NCBI GenBank assembly: GCA_027346205.1
Contig: DAIESR010000052.1
Location: 1-6,065 of the forward strand
Direction: 5' to 3'
DNA: 6,065 nt
From: Beijerinckiaceae bacterium
GTDB lineage: Bacteria; Pseudomonadota; Alphaproteobacteria; Rhizobiales; Beijerinckiaceae
How positions within the stretch are numbered: position 1 is the stretch's first letter; every line of letters starts with the position of its first letter. A program made the position numbers and the translations under genes. The notes under the pieces were generated by a model. The model made no database searches, had not been told where the DNA came from, and saw only the letters and a list, made by a program, of their open reading frames with translations. Shown here piece after piece: positions 4,582 through 6,065 of this stretch.

Positions 4582-5775
4582 ATGTCGGATATGGCTTGCG
4601 TGAAAGACGAGATCGCTGCACCGCAGCGTCTGCGACGGCAAGCGTCGGCGTATCCTCGTGGCCGCCGCCGCATCGAGGAGGTCGAGGTTCGGCTGCCGCC
4701 TTTGGAGCCCCAAACAGCGCCGCAGAAGCGCGGCCGGGCAGCCCAATCCAATGCAAGCGGCCGTTTTGAAATCTATTCCCGCAGTGCCGAAGACGATGGC
4801 TGGAACCTCACCGAAGAGCCGACGCCCCTCGCGACGACAGTCACGATCGAACGATCGAAGACGATCATCACGCGCAATGATTCACCCGACATTTCCTTCG
4901 ATCGGTCGATCAACCCCTATCGCGGTTGCGAGCATGGCTGCATCTATTGTTTCGCGCGCCCGACCCATGCCTATATGGGCCTGTCGCCGGGACTCGATTT
5001 CGAAAGCAAGCTCTTCGCCAAAGCGGATGCAGCGCGGCTGCTCGAACGCGAATTGGCAGCGCAAAATTATCAACCGAAAACAATCGCAATCGGTACCAAT
5101 ACAGATCCCTATCAACCGATCGAGCGGCAGCACAGGATCATGCGGCAGCTGCTCGAAGTTCTGGCCAGCGCCAATCATCCGGTGGGCATCGTCACCAAAT
5201 CGGCCTTGATTCTACGCGATCTCGATCTTCTGAAGCCTATGGCCGAAAAAGGTCTCGTCAAGGTCGCCCTGTCGGTGACGACGCTTGACCCTCTCCTTGC
5301 CCGCCGCATGGAGCCACGTGCCAGCAGTCCGGAGAAGCGGCTCGCGGCGATCGAAGCGCTGGCCGAAGCTGGCATACCGACGAGCGTGATGGTGGCGCCG
5401 ATCATTCCCGGCCTCAACGATGCTGAGATCGAGACGATCCTGACCCGCGCTCATGCCGCCGGCGCGCGCGAGGCGGGCTATGTCATGCTGCGCCTGCCGC
5501 TCGAATTGCGCGATCTCTTCGGCGAATGGTTGCTCGCGCATTATCCGCATAAGTTCCGCCATATCCTCTCGCTGGTTCGCTCGGTCCGTGAGGGAAAGAT
5601 TTACGATCCGACCTTCGGCAAGCGCATGACCGGATCGGGCCCTTATGCCTGGATGATCGGCCGCCGCTTTGAAGCAGCAGCGGCGAAGATCGGCTTTTCC
5701 AAGACAAAGCTCAAATTGCGTCATGACCTGTTTCGGCCACCGGCGCGCATCGGCGAACAATTGCAATTGTTTTGA
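4582..5775 (+). CDS. PA0069-family radical SAM protein (SplB/COG1533-like)
   Basis: This 397-residue protein belongs to the SplB-like radical SAM group often named after Pseudomonas PA0069; its reaction is not established. The cluster motif CxxxCxxC is at Cys116, Cys120 and Cys123 (NPYRGCEHGCIYCFARP) and should hold the 4Fe-4S cluster that cleaves S-adenosylmethionine. AIGTNTDPYQPIE (169-181) and the barrel segments VGIVTKSALILRD (201-213), VKVALSVTT (226-234) and SVMVAPIIPGLND (268-280) are typical. The C-terminal part carries a basic stretch, KIGFSKTKLKLRHDLFRPP, at 369-387. Residues 10-55 form a basic, Pro/Arg-rich and probably disordered extension. The start is supported by AAGGAA at 4567-4572, nine bases before the ATG. 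The rnhB gene follows 168 bases on with no intrinsic terminator between them, so co-transcription is possible. Distant kinship with spore photoproduct lyase does not show the same activity. Confidence 0.92.
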   Translation: MSDMACVKDEIAAPQRLRRQASAYPRGRRRIEEVEVRLPPLEPQTAPQKRGRAAQSNASGRFEIYSRSAEDDGWNLTEEPTPLATTVTIERSKTIITRNDSPDISFDRSINPYRGCEHGCIYCFARPTHAYMGLSPGLDFESKLFAKADAARLLERELAAQNYQPKTIAIGTNTDPYQPIERQHRIMRQLLEVLASANHPVGIVTKSALILRDLDLLKPMAEKGLVKVALSVTTLDPLLARRMEPRASSPEKRLAAIEALAEAGIPTSVMVAPIIPGLNDAEIETILTRAHAAGAREAGYVMLRLPLELRDLFGEWLLAHYPHKFRHILSLVRSVREGKIYDPTFGKRMTGSGPYAWMIGRRFEAAAAKIGFSKTKLKLRHDLFRPPARIGEQLQLF

Positions 5776-5888
5776 AATCCCGCGCGCCGGCAGCCGATCG
5801 GCGATCGGAAGCGCGTGAAGATCCATTCAAGAAACTGTGGAACGGACAGGTGCAAAAGAGTGCAAGGCGCGGTCCGAATAGGTAAGAC

Positions 5889-5919
5889 GCGGCAATATCC
5901 GCCGCAGCCGATGGCTGCG
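5889..5919 (+). promoter_or_regulatory. Two overlapping hairpins before rnhB
   Basis: GCGGC (5889-5893) can pair with GCCGC (5901-5905). CGCAGCC (5903-5909) can pair with GGCTGCG (5913-5919) around a 3-base loop. The two stems share bases 5903-5905, so they cannot both form fully. They lie 25-55 bases before the chosen rnhB start. The alternative ATG at 5911 would sit in the second loop. The pairing is visible; any effect on translation is speculation. Confidence 0.3.
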
Positions 5920-5943
5920 AGATTTGCCCGAGATTTTGCCTAT

Positions 5944-6065
5944 ATGCCGCGCGCACCCCTCCCCGTACCCGATTTCTGCCGGGAAAACAGATTGGCGCTC
6001 GAGGGTCTCTGGCCAGTCGCAGGCATAGACGAAGTGGGCCGCGGCTGCCTTGCCGGCCCGGTCGC
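5944..6065 (+). CDS. rnhB: Ribonuclease HII, N-terminal part (runs off the window)
   Basis: The first 40 codons of RNase HII are present. This enzyme cleaves the RNA strand of RNA-DNA hybrids and starts removal of single ribonucleotides from DNA in the cytoplasm. The defining motif is VAGIDEVGRGCLAGPVA (about residues 25-40 from this start) and includes the first catalytic Asp-Glu pair. Cys occupies the position often filled by Pro (GPLAGPV), a variant I believe occurs in some family members. The start is uncertain: the ATG at 5944 gives the short N-terminus usual in the family, while an in-frame ATG at 5911 adds eleven residues. Neither has a clear Shine-Dalgarno. The gene follows the radical SAM gene on the same strand. 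Confidence 0.85.
   Translation, partial: MPRAPLPVPDFCRENRLALEGLWPVAGIDEVGRGCLAGPV

Noticed and set aside
5212..5826. 204-codon minus-strand frame opposite the radical SAM gene
   Set aside because: Antisense shadow of a conserved gene; no motif and no ribosome binding site seen.
5850..5865. GTGCAA direct repeat with 10-base period before rnhB
   Set aside because: Two short copies only; too little to separate from chance.

Overview
The window looks like a chromosomal segment of an alphaproteobacterium, most likely in the Hyphomicrobiales (Rhizobiales). Two things point there: a subunit-zeta type inhibitor of the F1Fo-ATPase (former DUF1476), a family typical of Alphaproteobacteria, and a PurC that closely resembles the Rhizobiales form as I remember it. 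The genes are G+C-rich and read as housekeeping or conserved genes. I see no phage module, CRISPR array, toxin-antitoxin pair, defence island or biosynthetic cluster.

Layout. On the minus strand, purC (131-898) ends at a strong intrinsic terminator (about 76-99). A long leader and intergenic stretch follows (929-1609). It holds a candidate purC promoter, a doubtful small minus-strand ORF (1138-1446) and a 15-bp tandem repeat. The ATPase zeta inhibitor gene (1610-1969, plus) comes next, then a long inverted repeat (1980-2027), then xerC (2096-3100, plus). A 376-bp convergent gap with no convincing gene separates xerC from a minus-strand sulfotransferase-family gene (3477-4217). The divergent gap after it (4218-4581) holds a GATCAC dyad, a 103-bp element with perfect 18-bp terminal inverted repeats (4381-4483), and a promoter with a consensus -35 box. 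That promoter serves a PA0069-family radical SAM gene (4582-5775, plus). The window ends inside the start of rnhB (5944 to the edge, plus).

How the genes work together. They do not form one pathway. purC makes SAICAR in purine synthesis. Zeta restrains wasteful ATP hydrolysis by the ATP synthase. XerC resolves chromosome dimers. RnhB removes RNA from DNA. The radical SAM protein has no settled function, but its position before rnhB, which I recall as recurrent in Alphaproteobacteria, suggests nucleic-acid maintenance. The sulfotransferase-like protein appears to be an independent, tail-anchored enzyme.

The best leads for follow-up are non-coding: the terminal-inverted-repeat element beside the radical SAM promoter, the repeat-bearing short ORF that overlaps the zeta start codon, and the unexplained inverted repeat between zeta and xerC. 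None of these amounts to a demonstrated new system.
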